From positions 1 through 46,792 of the forward strand of contig JAEXCG010000136.1 of assembly GCA_023402355.1 (NCBI GenBank): DNA of 46,792 nucleotides, given 5' to 3'. The translations under genes and the position numbers were made by a program. The DNA is from Bacillota bacterium (GTDB taxonomy: Bacteria; Bacillota; Clostridia; Christensenellales; Aristaeellaceae). The notes under the pieces were generated by a model. That model made no database searches. It had not been told where the DNA came from and saw nothing but the letters and a program-made list of their open reading frames with translations. Shown one piece after another: positions 8,397-15,783 of the stretch; the stretch's first letter is position 1; each line of letters opens with the position of its first letter.

Positions 8397-10748
8397 ATGA
8401 ATCCCTCGCCCGTTTACCCGAACACAGCGCCCCACGCGTCCTATCCCCTGGGCGGTATCGGCACCGGCACCCTCTCGCTGCACGCGTCCGGCCATCTTTC
8501 CGAGTTTGAATTCTTCAACCGGCCCTCGCAGGGCAAGAAGCTCCCCTACAGCTTCTTCGCGATGCACAGCGAATGGGACGGCCGCGAGGACACGCGCGTG
8601 CTCGAGGCGCCCCAGGCCCCGGACTTCGACCTCGCGCGCGGCTATCACCCGCACCACACGATGGGCCTGCCGCGCTTCGCCGCCTCCTCCCTGCGCGTGA
8701 ACGTGCCGTTCGCGCGGATCGACTTTGAGGACGAGGCCCTGCCGCTTAAGGTATCGCTCACCGCCTTCAACCCGCTGATCCCCCTGCGCGAGGACGACTC
8801 CGGCATCCCCGCCGCGCTCTTCCGCTTCCGCGTGCGCAACGACTCCGGCGCGCCCGCCCGCGTGCTGGTGGCCTGCTCCATGCCGAACATCCACAACCAC
8901 ACGGGCTTTGACTGCATGGAAAACTACATTCCCTCCGGCGGGACGTTCAACGCGAAGCGCCGCGGCGAGGGGATCAGCGGCCTTTTCATGGACGGAAGCG
9001 CCGTGGCCCCGGACGCGCTGACCTACGCCAACAACGCGATCCTGACCCCCGGCGAGGACGCGCTCCTGCTGCCCGCCTGGCGCCGCGGCGGCTGGTGGGA
9101 CGGCGTCACCACCTTCTGGAACCGCTTTTGCCGGGGCGAACTGCAAAACGAGGAGGGCGTGGACGCGCAGAGCGCCATCGGCCCCGCCGGCTGCCGGGTC
9201 GGCTCGGTCGGCGTGCGCAGGGAAATCGCGCCCGGCGCGAGCGCCGACTTCACGTTCGTCGTCTCCTGGTACGTGCCCAACCGCGTGCGCGGCTGGTTCC
9301 CGCAGGACAACCCCGGCCAGACGATGAAAAATTACTACGCCACGCGCTTTGCGGACGCCTGGGAGGCGGGCGCCTATTTGCTGCAAAACGCCGAGCGCCT
9401 GGAGCGGGAATCCCGCCGCTTTTCGGACGCGCTCTACGGCAGCACCCTGCCGCCGCAGGTCGTGGAGGCCGCCGCCGCGAACCTGACGGTGCTGCGCTCC
9501 AACACCTGCTGGCGCTGCGAGGACGGCACCTTCATGGCCTGGGAGGGCTGCCTGGAGCAGGAGGGAAGCTGCCACGGCACCTGCACGCACGTGTGGAACT
9601 ACGCGCAGGCCGCCGCCTACCTCTTCCCCGGCCTGGAGCGCTCCGCGCGGCTCAACGAGTTTCTGGTGGAGACGGCCGGGGACGGCAAGATGTCCTTCCG
9701 CACGCAGCAGCGCTTCGGCCTTCCGCCCTTCGACATGCACGCCGCGGCCGACGGCCAGCTCGGCACGATCGTCCGCGCCTACCGCGAGTACCTGCTGGGC
9801 GGCGGCGAGGCCTTCCTGCGCGCGGTCTACCCCGCCGCGCAGCGCGCGCTTTCGTACGCGGAGCGCACCTGGGACCCGGACGGGGACGGCCTGCTCGAGG
9901 CGCGCCAGCACAACACCTACGACATCGAGTTCTTCGGCGTCAACCCGCTCAGCGGCGTGTTCTACCTCGCGGCGCTGCGCGCGATGGAGGAGATGGCGCG
10001 CGCCCTCGGCCTTTCCAAGGACAGGGAGGCGTACCGGGCGCGCTTTGAAGAGAGCGCGAAGCTGCTGGACGAGCGCTGCTTTACGGGCGAATACTACGTG
10101 CAGCTCGAATCCGCGCCCAACGCGCACCCCTATCAGTTCGGCCGGGGCTGCCTGTCGGACCAGCTTCTGGGGCAGACGCTGGCCTGCCTCACCGGCCTTG
10201 GCAGCCTGCTGCCGGAGCCGCACCTCAAGAGCGCCGCGGCGGCCGTCTTCCGCCACAACTTCCTGCCCGGCGAGGCGCGCGGCGCCTGCCTGCAGCGGCT
10301 GTACGTCGCGCCGGACGAGCCCGGCCTCGTGCTCTGCTCCTGGCCGGACGGCGGCAAGCCGGACTTTCCCTTCGTCTATTCCGACGAGGTCTGGACGGGC
10401 ATCGAATACCAGGTCGCGACGCTGCTCGTCTGCGAGGGCATGGTGGACGAGGCGCTGCAAATCGTGCGGGCCGTGCGCCGCCGCTACGACGGCGTCCGCC
10501 GCAACCCCTTCAGCGAGATCGAGTGCGGCTATCACTACGCGCGCTCCCTCGCGAGCTGGGGCCTGATCCCGGCGCTCAGCGGCTTTACGCCCCGCGCGGA
10601 CGGCTTCACGTTCTCGCCCCGCATCCGCCAGGACGACTTCCACTGCTTCTTCTCCGACGGCCTGCGCTGGGGCGTGCTGCACCAGACGCGCGGGGCGGAC
10701 GGGGAGCTCCATCAGCAAACGGAGGTGCTCGGCGGCGCGCCGCTCTGA
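8397..10748 (+). CDS. GH116 family glycoside hydrolase, candidate exo-beta-D-arabinofuranosidase
   Basis: 783 aa, no signal peptide. The N-terminal beta-domain opens with YPLGGIGTGTLSLHASGHLSEFEFFNRPSQ, typical of the GBA2/GH116 N domain (G-I-G-G/T-G). The catalytic alpha/alpha barrel (DUF608) has MAWEG (candidate nucleophile Glu383), GSCHGTCTHVWNYAQAAAYLFPGLERSARL, QHNTYDIEFFGVNPLSGVFYLAAL (candidate acid/base Asp509), and DEVWTGIEYQVATLLVCEGM. Characterised GH116 enzymes include beta-glucosidases, beta-xylosidases, glucosylceramidases and an exo-beta-D-arabinofuranosidase. The gene stands alone on the plus strand, divergent from the LacI gene and convergent with the SIS gene. Co-location with GH183 and GH172 favours the D-arabinan role; a beta-glucosidase cannot be excluded from sequence alone. 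Confidence 0.88.
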   Translation: MNPSPVYPNTAPHASYPLGGIGTGTLSLHASGHLSEFEFFNRPSQGKKLPYSFFAMHSEWDGREDTRVLEAPQAPDFDLARGYHPHHTMGLPRFAASSLRVNVPFARIDFEDEALPLKVSLTAFNPLIPLREDDSGIPAALFRFRVRNDSGAPARVLVACSMPNIHNHTGFDCMENYIPSGGTFNAKRRGEGISGLFMDGSAVAPDALTYANNAILTPGEDALLLPAWRRGGWWDGVTTFWNRFCRGELQNEEGVDAQSAIGPAGCRVGSVGVRREIAPGASADFTFVVSWYVPNRVRGWFPQDNPGQTMKNYYATRFADAWEAGAYLLQNAERLERESRRFSDALYGSTLPPQVVEAAAANLTVLRSNTCWRCEDGTFMAWEGCLEQEGSCHGTCTHVWNYAQAAAYLFPGLERSARLNEFLVETAGDGKMSFRTQQRFGLPPFDMHAAADGQLGTIVRAYREYLLGGGEAFLRAVYPAAQRALSYAERTWDPDGDGLLEARQHNTYDIEFFGVNPLSGVFYLAALRAMEEMARALGLSKDREAYRARFEESAKLLDERCFTGEYYVQLESAPNAHPYQFGRGCLSDQLLGQTLACLTGLGSLLPEPHLKSAAAAVFRHNFLPGEARGACLQRLYVAPDEPGLVLCSWPDGGKPDFPFVYSDEVWTGIEYQVATLLVCEGMVDEALQIVRAVRRRYDGVRRNPFSEIECGYHYARSLASWGLIPALSGFTPRADGFTFSPRIRQDDFHCFFSDGLRWGVLHQTRGADGELHQQTEVLGGAPL

Positions 10749-10776
10749 TCCCCGAAACAAGATACAAAAAAAGCAA

Positions 10777-10805
10777 GGTCCTGCCCGGCGTCGCCGGACA
10801 GGACC
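10777..10805. terminator. Bidirectional terminator between GH116 and SIS genes
   Basis: Stem GGTCCTG.CCGGC / GCCGG.CAGGACC with a 3-nt loop. It is flanked by A-rich sequence on the left and CTTTTG on the right, so it can end both converging transcripts. Confidence 0.8.
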
Positions 10806-10812
10806 CTTTTGC

Positions 10813-11409
10813 TTACTTTTCGTCTTCGCGCAGCTTGCCCAGCGAGCCGCCGGGGTGGCGCATCACGTACTCCTGCGGGGTCATGGCGCGCTTTTCCTGC
10901 AGCACGACGGACAGGCCCTGCAGCACCAGCGTCTCCGAGAGGATCGAGGCGCGCGGTGCGCGGTTCAGCGGGCCGCCCTCGTTCTCCACGTGCGCCGGCA
11001 GGTGCGCGTCCGCGAACTTCGCCAGCCACGAATCCGCGTTGCCCGTGACCGCGATCACCTTGCAGCCGTTGTTCCTGACCGCCATCGCCGTCGCCTTCAA
11101 TTCCGCCGTCTCACCGCTGTTGGAGATGCAGATCACCACGTCCCCCGAGACGAGCTGGCCGCAGCTTCCGTGCACCGCCTCGGTGCCGTGCAGGAAGTAG
11201 GTCGGCGTGCCCGTGGAGGACATCAGCGAGGCCATGTAGCCCGCCACGTGCGCAGGCTTGCCGATGCCCGTGATGTGGATGCGGTTGCCCGCCGCCTGCG
11301 CGTCCCAGATGATCTGCGCCGCCGCGTCGAACGTGTGCGCGTCAAAGCTGTTCAGCGTGCGCTCGACCTCGTCGCGCTGGGTCCTGATGAACGTTTCCAG
11401 TGCCGTCAT
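10813..11409 (-). CDS. SIS-domain sugar-phosphate isomerase, arabinose-5-phosphate isomerase-like (KdsD/GutQ SIS domain only)
   Basis: 198 aa single SIS domain without the CBS pair of E. coli KdsD. It aligns well with the KdsD SIS domain: ITGIGKPAHVAGYMASLMSS, HGTEAVHGSCGQL, VICISNSGETAELKATA, ENEGGPLNRAP and MRHPGGSLGK. The four residues known to matter in KdsD catalysis appear conserved: Lys51 (GIGK), Glu100 (SGET), Glu144 (NEGGPL) and His185 (RHPGG). The reaction would be D-arabinose-5-P <-> D-ribulose-5-P. AAGGAGG precedes the ATG; the gene lies 48 nt behind the ribokinase-like gene in the same direction. No Kdo or LPS genes are nearby, so a catabolic role is more likely than Kdo synthesis. 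Another phospho-sugar isomerase (GutQ-like or HxlB-like) is the alternative. Confidence 0.82.
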   Translation of the reverse strand: MTALETFIRTQRDEVERTLNSFDAHTFDAAAQIIWDAQAAGNRIHITGIGKPAHVAGYMASLMSSTGTPTYFLHGTEAVHGSCGQLVSGDVVICISNSGETAELKATAMAVRNNGCKVIAVTGNADSWLAKFADAHLPAHVENEGGPLNRAPRASILSETLVLQGLSVVLQEKRAMTPQEYVMRHPGGSLGKLREDEK

Positions 11410-11457
11410 ATTATCGTTCCTCCTTCTGTCGCGGCGGCCCCCGCCGCCCCTTCGCGT

Positions 11458-12429
11458 TCAGCAGAGCGCCTCGTAGCGCCCCGCGTCGAATCCCTTTTCG
11501 CGCATGAGCGCGACCACCTCCGAAAGCGTCGGCAGGCTCGGCTGCGCGCCCAGGCGCGACACCGTGATGTGCGCCGTGCAGTTCGCGAACCGCAGCGCCT
11601 CCTCGTGCGGCGCGCCCAGGCACACCGCCACGCAGAACGCGCCCACGAAGCTGTCGCCCGCGGCCGTCGGGTCCTTCACGTCCTCGCAGCGCACGCACGG
11701 GCTCACGATGAACTCGCGCTCGTTTTTGAGCACCGCGCCCTCGCTGCCGCGCGTGATGAGCACGTTGCCCACGCCGCGTAAGAGCAGCGCGTCCGCGGCG
11801 CGGCGCGCGTCCTCCTCGCTTTTCACCGCGATGCCGGTCAGGTCCTCCGCCTCGTGCTCGTTGGGCGAGATGTACGTCACATTGGCAAGCAGCTCCCCGC
11901 TCGTCGGCGCGGAGGGCGCGGTGTTCAGCATGACCGGCACGCCCTTCGCGTGCGCGTAGGCGGCCACGATCTCGTCGATCTGCATGGGGATCTCGTACTG
12001 CAATATCACCATGTCGTACTGCGCGATCCCCTCTTTCAGGAACGCGACGTCCTCCGGCGTGATCTTCATGTTCGCGCCCGACACCACGATGATGCGGTTG
12101 GCCGTCCTGCCCCCCTGCACCTCGAGCTGCACGTTGCCGATGGCCGAGCACGCGTCCGGCGTCTTCAGGATGCGCGAGGTATCCACCCCCGCCTCGCCCA
12201 CGCTCCTCACCATGCTCCGTCCAAAGTCGTCCTCGCCCACGCGGCCCACCATCGTCACGTCCGCGCCCAGGCGCGCCGCCTGCACCGCCTGGTTCGCGCC
12301 CTTGCCGCCGGAAGCCGTGTGATAGTCGAGGCCCAGCACCGTCTCCCCGCTCTGCGGAAAGCGCCCCGTGCTCACGATCAGGTCCATCACCAGGCTCCCC
12401 ACCACCAGAATCTTGGGTTTCCTGTCCAT
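11458..12429 (-). CDS. Ribokinase-like PfkB-family sugar kinase, candidate D-arabinose 5-kinase
   Basis: 323 aa from the ATG encoding MDRKPKILVV; this ATG is 7 nt from GGAGG, while an ATG two codons upstream is only 1 nt away. PfkB signature 1 is GGKGANQAVQAARLGA (from residue 41). Signature 2, DPTAAGDSFVGAF, carries catalytic base Asp259 and the anion hole; the usual GAGD is AAGD here. Compared with E. coli RbsK the sugar-site residue Asn14 is Val14 (GSLVMD), while Asp16 is kept. Ribokinases phosphorylate D-ribose at O5 and some accept D-arabinose. No rbsD or ribose transporter is present. It lies between the IclR regulator and the A5P-isomerase-like gene. Together they would convert D-arabinose to ribulose-5-P. 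Ribose kinase is the alternative. Confidence 0.85.
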   Translation of the reverse strand: MDRKPKILVVGSLVMDLIVSTGRFPQSGETVLGLDYHTASGGKGANQAVQAARLGADVTMVGRVGEDDFGRSMVRSVGEAGVDTSRILKTPDACSAIGNVQLEVQGGRTANRIIVVSGANMKITPEDVAFLKEGIAQYDMVILQYEIPMQIDEIVAAYAHAKGVPVMLNTAPSAPTSGELLANVTYISPNEHEAEDLTGIAVKSEEDARRAADALLLRGVGNVLITRGSEGAVLKNEREFIVSPCVRCEDVKDPTAAGDSFVGAFCVAVCLGAPHEEALRFANCTAHITVSRLGAQPSLPTLSEVVALMREKGFDAGRYEALC

Positions 12430-12454
12430 AAGCATTCCTCCATCCGTCTGGGAC

Positions 12455-12476
12455 GGCGGGGGATCTCTCCCCCGCC
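12455..12476 (-). other. Hairpin in the leader of the kinase gene
   Basis: On the minus-strand RNA this is a 9-bp stem GGCGGGGGA/TCCCCCGCC with a GAGA (GNRA) loop, about 15 nt upstream of the ribosome site and downstream of the promoter at 12498-12526. It has no U-tract on that strand, so mRNA stability or translational control is more likely than termination. Confidence 0.5.
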
Positions 12477-12497
12477 GCCGCCCTGTCTTTATTCTAT

Positions 12498-12526
12498 ATT
12501 CTATTGCGTTTTAATCGGATGGGCAA
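12498..12526 (-). promoter_or_regulatory. Candidate promoter of the kinase-isomerase pair
   Basis: Minus strand TTGCCC (12526-12521), 17-bp spacer, TAGAAT (12503-12498), inside the 178-nt gap between the IclR and kinase genes. The gap codes for nothing else. It would let kinase and isomerase be made independently of the upstream operon; the IclR product is the obvious regulator. Confidence 0.5.
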
Positions 12527-12607
12527 TAAGCTCGCTTGCGGCTTTTGTTTCGATTTTTGCCGGATTGCGCAAGGCCCCGCGCCGGGGACGTCCGGGTTTG
12601 GGGGCGC

Positions 12608-13360
12608 TTACAGCCTGTGCTGCAGGGGCTTGATGATGCGCTGCAGCGTGTCCGCCGCCCGCACGACGGTCGCCGGGTCGAAGCGCGGCGACGGCCCGGA
12701 CACGCTGATGGCGGCGACGAGCCGGTTGTCCGCCCCGAAGACCGGCACCGCCACGCAGCGCACGCCGTACTCGTGCTCCATGTTGTCCACAGCGAAACCG
12801 TTGACGCGCACCTCCTCCAGGTTGTCGCGCAGCACGCCGGGGTCCAATATGGTGCAGTCGGTGCACTTCTCCTTGGGGCTTTGGATGATCGCCTCGCGCT
12901 CCTCCTCGGGCAAAAAGGCGAGCATCGCCTTGCCCAGGCCCGTGCAGTACATGGGCGCGGTCTCGCCCGTGATCGAGCGGGTGTTCGCGCCGCTCGAGGG
13001 GTAGGCCGCCTCCAGATACAGCACGCTCGCGCCGTAGGGGATGCCCAGGTAGCACACCTCGTTCATCTCCTGGGCGATCCTGTGGATGTAGGGCAGGAAG
13101 ATTTCGCGGTAATCCAGGTGGCTGTTGATGATGTAGCTGAACCGGAGCATCTTGAGCCCCAGGGAATACTTGTCCGTCTGCGCGTTCTGCGAGACGTAGC
13201 CCAGCTCCTCAAACGTCGAAAGGATGTTGTGCACCGTGCTCTTCTGCACGCAAAGCATCTGGGCGATCTCCGTCACGCCCAGCTCCGGGTTCTTGACCGA
13301 AAAGCACTCCAGCACGCGCATCGCCTTCGCCAGAGACTTGACCTTATACTCCTGCTCCAT
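12608..13360 (-). CDS. IclR-family transcriptional regulator
   Basis: 250 aa. The N-terminal winged helix is YKVKSLAKAMRVLECFSVKNPELGVTEIAQMLCVQKSTVHNILSTFEELGYV (residues ~5-56), the standard IclR arrangement. The C-terminal effector domain has RSITGETAPMYCTGLGKAMLAFLPEEE, GFAVDNMEHEYGVRCVAVPVFG and AAISVSGPSPRFDP. The ribosome site is a weak AAAGGGGCGG. It lies 44 nt downstream of the tandem glycosidase operon and 178 nt upstream of the kinase gene, on the same strand. IclR proteins commonly control aromatic and sugar catabolism; here it most likely controls the kinase-isomerase genes, the upstream operon, or both. Confidence 0.93.
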   Translation of the reverse strand: MEQEYKVKSLAKAMRVLECFSVKNPELGVTEIAQMLCVQKSTVHNILSTFEELGYVSQNAQTDKYSLGLKMLRFSYIINSHLDYREIFLPYIHRIAQEMNEVCYLGIPYGASVLYLEAAYPSSGANTRSITGETAPMYCTGLGKAMLAFLPEEEREAIIQSPKEKCTDCTILDPGVLRDNLEEVRVNGFAVDNMEHEYGVRCVAVPVFGADNRLVAAISVSGPSPRFDPATVVRAADTLQRIIKPLQHRL

Positions 13361-13404
13361 CGTACCGCCCCTTTTCTCTCGTTAAATCCCGCGCCTCCAT
13401 GCCC

Positions 13405-15783
13405 TCACACGCGCAGGAGGAACAGCTCGTTCACCCCCGCTCCGCCCGCCTGCCCGTGCGCCTGCCAGGTGAGCGCAAGGCTTCCGTCCGCGTACGCGCC
13501 CGCGGGCAGGTCGTATTCCAGCCAGATGTCCGCGTCGTGCGCGGGCACCTCCTCGTGCAGCGCCGTGCCGTCCGCGAGCGTCAGGCGCACGGGCGAGGGC
13601 CAGCGCTGGGCGCTGTAGCCCACCCGCAGCCGGTAGCGCGCCGCGGAATCGAGCCCCGGCACCGTCACCGTCAGCGGCACGTCGTAATAGGTGATCGCCC
13701 TGGAGAGCATTTCCCACGGCACCGCCCGCTCGCGGTAGGTGCCCGTGTCCTCGTGAATCGCCGTGAGCGCGCCGCCGTCGATGCCCGTGAAGGCCGTGCG
13801 CAAAAGGCCCGGGTCGTCGGCCCACGCGTGCGCGCGGGAAAGCAGCGCGCGGCTCCCGGCGCTGCCCAGGTTCACGTAGACGCCGCCCTCGCCGGGGTCC
13901 GTGCGCCTAAGCATCGCCGCGATGACGGCGCGCTTTTCAGCCTCGGACTTCAGGCGGCGGATCGCCTTCATCGTGACCGAAAGGTACTGAAAGTCGCTCA
14001 GCGGCGTGTCGATCATGTCCATCCACGCGCCGCGCCCCCAGCGCTGTGCGCCGCTGCGCGCGGTCGTCAGCTTGATGCCGCAGCTTTTGTGCAGCTCGTC
14101 CGCCATGCGCTGCAGCCGCGCGCGAAGCTGCGGGTCGTGCGGCTCGTCCAGCCCCCGGTTTAAAATGGCCTTCGCGCGGCGCATCGCCTCGTCCGCGCCC
14201 AGCTCCCCCGCCCGGGCGAGCGTTTCGCGGCACCGCGCCTCCAGATGCGCGTCGTACATCCGCTTGCCGCGGACGTACTCGTCCGCGAGCGCGCGCATCA
14301 GCCCCATCTGGTAGCGGAAGTTTCGCCGCACGGCGTCGCCCGCCCGCGCGTCGATGTCCCGCCACAGCGCGCTGGCGCGGGCCACCGCCTCGTTTTCCTC
14401 GATGGGCGCCTCGCAGTCCCAGTTTTCCTCCAGCGCCATCAGGGCGCGCGTGAGCTCGTCCTCCAGCGCGGGATCGATGAAGAAGCGCACGTACTCGCGC
14501 ACCGTCTCCTCCGCGTCCTGGCGCTCGTCCCAGTCCTGCTGGCCCCAGACGAACTTGTTCACGTCGTCGTGAATGCCCTCGGAATAGGTGATGCTGCCCA
14601 CGGTGAAGGGCGCGTGGCGGTTGTGAATGGCCTTCATCGCGCGGGGCCGCGCGTTGTAGCACTCGCGCCCCTCGACGATGGCGAAGCAGTTGTCCCAGTG
14701 CGGCAGGGCGAACTGGCAGCCGTAGTTGTGCGTGATGTCCGGGTAGTGGCGGATGCGGTCCTTGTACAGGTCGGGCAGGCGCGCGCGCATCTCCTCAATC
14801 GTCTGCTGCTCCCAGGGGGCGAAGCACACGCCGTAAAGCCACGCCGGCTGCTCGCTCACATGCCGGTAAAAGGCGTCATACCAGCCGGGCTGCGGCGCAA
14901 AGCTCTGCGGCGCGAGGTAGACCTTGGCCGCCGGGTGGTATTTATGGAGTATTTTAACACATTTCTCGGTCACTGGGAACAGTTCGTCCGGCTCAAGTTC
15001 GCCCGGATCGCCCGCGGGCACGAGCATGCCCTCCACGCTGCCCAGCGCGGAGAAGACCTTTTCCCGCTCCAGCAGCTCCGCCTCCAGCACCTTCGGGTCG
15101 CCGTAGTCTTCGCCCATGTTCGGATACCACAGCCACAGGTCCATGCCGTAGGCGTGCACGATCCGCTCCAGGCGGCACATCAGCTCGAACGGGTCGCGGC
15201 GCATCTTGCGCGAGTAGAGGTTGTCGTCCGTGCGCGGGGGCAGCAGCTCGACGGCGTTTGCGCCGAAGAGCAGCAGGTCGCGGATGTAGCGGTCGAACTC
15301 CCGCTCCGTCCAGCAGGGCAGGGTGTTCTGCTTGTCGCGATAGGCGAGCTGGTGGCCGCGCAGCGCGCGGCGCGGCGTGGAGCTCAGGCCCGCAAAGAGC
15401 GCGTCCGCCTCGATGCGCCCCGGAAAGAGCCGCAGCAGCCGCAGCAGCTTGCCCGTCGCGTACAGCGCGCCGCGCGCGTCCCGCCCGACGGCAAACAGCG
15501 AGAGCGCGTCCCCCCGGCGCTCAAAGAAGAGCCGGAAGCCCTCCGCGCCCGGCGGCTCAAGGCGCGTAAGCGCCCCCGCCGCCTGCGGGCAGACGCGGCC
15601 GAGGCGCGGGTCCGTCGTGATGACGACGTTGCTTTTCCCCGGCACGAAGACCGGGCTTTGGATGAGCTCAAGCCCCGTGCGCAGGGCGATTTCCTCCGCG
15701 AAAATCGAAATCGCGCGCCGCTCCAGCTCCGGCAGCCCCTCGGGGCACACGAGCACCGGCGCGATCCTCTCAAACCTCTTCAT
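13405..15783 (-). CDS. Glycoside hydrolase-like protein of unassigned family (paralogue A)
   Basis: 792 aa, no signal peptide. Residues ~1-138 resemble the alpha/beta domain that precedes the barrel in GH20, GH67 and GH84 enzymes (GAEGFRLFFERRGDALSLFAVGRDARGALYATGKLL). The barrel begins at RALRGHQLAYRDKQN (~140) and has DLWLWYPNMGEDY, MLVPAGDPGEL (~254-263, candidate acidic catalytic residues), KVYLAPQSFAPQPGWYDAFY, IRHYPDITHNYGCQF and YSEGIHDDVNKFVWGQQDWD. There is a helical segment, then a C-terminal beta domain ending WQAHGQAGGAGVNELFLLRV. The classical GH20 Asp-Glu pair is not evident. The ATG lies inside the end of paralogue B (14-nt overlap) behind GGAGGAGG, implying translational coupling. 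Substrate unknown. Confidence 0.6.
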   Translation of the reverse strand: MKRFERIAPVLVCPEGLPELERRAISIFAEEIALRTGLELIQSPVFVPGKSNVVITTDPRLGRVCPQAAGALTRLEPPGAEGFRLFFERRGDALSLFAVGRDARGALYATGKLLRLLRLFPGRIEADALFAGLSSTPRRALRGHQLAYRDKQNTLPCWTEREFDRYIRDLLLFGANAVELLPPRTDDNLYSRKMRRDPFELMCRLERIVHAYGMDLWLWYPNMGEDYGDPKVLEAELLEREKVFSALGSVEGMLVPAGDPGELEPDELFPVTEKCVKILHKYHPAAKVYLAPQSFAPQPGWYDAFYRHVSEQPAWLYGVCFAPWEQQTIEEMRARLPDLYKDRIRHYPDITHNYGCQFALPHWDNCFAIVEGRECYNARPRAMKAIHNRHAPFTVGSITYSEGIHDDVNKFVWGQQDWDERQDAEETVREYVRFFIDPALEDELTRALMALEENWDCEAPIEENEAVARASALWRDIDARAGDAVRRNFRYQMGLMRALADEYVRGKRMYDAHLEARCRETLARAGELGADEAMRRAKAILNRGLDEPHDPQLRARLQRMADELHKSCGIKLTTARSGAQRWGRGAWMDMIDTPLSDFQYLSVTMKAIRRLKSEAEKRAVIAAMLRRTDPGEGGVYVNLGSAGSRALLSRAHAWADDPGLLRTAFTGIDGGALTAIHEDTGTYRERAVPWEMLSRAITYYDVPLTVTVPGLDSAARYRLRVGYSAQRWPSPVRLTLADGTALHEEVPAHDADIWLEYDLPAGAYADGSLALTWQAHGQAGGAGVNELFLLRV

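Noticed and set aside
8319..10760. An 813-codon open frame antisense to the GH116 gene
   Set aside because: It is a GC-driven shadow: no recognisable domain, Arg/Ala/Val/His-rich composition, no ribosome site. GH116 on the other strand has full domain support.
10813..11409. Reading the SIS protein as a Kdo/LPS biosynthesis enzyme
   Set aside because: No Kdo or lipid A genes in the window and strong sugar-catabolic context; kept only as an alternative if the organism proves to be diderm.
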